This document shows positions 6,162 through 6,162 of a stretch of DNA of 6,162 nucleotides, one piece after another. The DNA lies in assembly GCA_025999735.1 (NCBI GenBank), contig BNXR01000105.1, positions 1 to 6,162 of the forward strand. The letters run 5' to 3'. The DNA is from Bacteroidia bacterium (GTDB lineage Bacteria; Bacteroidota; Bacteroidia; Bacteroidales; Marinifilaceae). Numbering within the stretch: the first letter of the stretch is position 1; each line of letters starts with the position of its first letter. The notes beneath the pieces were generated by a model. It had not been told where the DNA came from. It searched no databases and worked only from the letters and a program-made list of their open reading frames with translations. The position numbers and the translations under genes are program-made.

Positions 6162-6162
6162 A

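Overview
The window looks like accessory DNA from a Bacteroidota-type genome. The DNA is AT-rich, no convincing Shine-Dalgarno sequence precedes the gene starts, the short leaders are A/T-rich, and the proteins are rich in Lys, Asn, Ile and Tyr. The assignment is an inference from style; no rRNA or housekeeping marker is present.

All recognisable genes lie on the minus strand and form one tightly packed operon that enters from the right edge. In order of transcription these are: (1) a HerA/FtsK-like P-loop ATPase, truncated by the window edge and split by an apparent one-base frameshift (about 5308-6162); (2) an HSP90-type GHKL ATPase with intact ATP-binding boxes (3736-5295), 12 bases after gene 1; (3) a large radical SAM protein with a B12-binding-like N-terminal region but no cobalamin-ligating motif (1727-3736), overlapping gene 2 by one base (TAATG); (4) a Schlafen-type AlbA_2 / HATPase_c_4 / winged-helix protein (383-1699), 27 bases after gene 3 and possibly with its own promoter.

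The set combines a HerA-type DNA motor, an HSP90-like ATPase, a radical SAM enzyme and an AlbA_2-family regulator. It does not match any named defence or modification system that I can recall with confidence. It resembles the ATPase-rich, multi-gene anti-mobile-element cassettes of prokaryotes. A working model is that the HerA protein and the HSP90-like protein form a DNA-translocating or remodelling complex, the radical SAM enzyme makes or alters a small molecule, nucleic acid or protein, and the last gene regulates the locus or acts as an accessory effector. This model is inference only.

The leftmost 382 bases hold no convincing gene but are structured. They contain a ~107-base imperfect palindrome (7-113), a weaker stem-loop and direct repeat, and a four-copy tandem array of ACTTCGGAA (332-372) ten bases past the last stop codon. 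A single copy of that motif in the opposite-strand orientation lies inside the 3' end of gene 4. No tRNA, rRNA, CRISPR array, transposase or integrase is visible.
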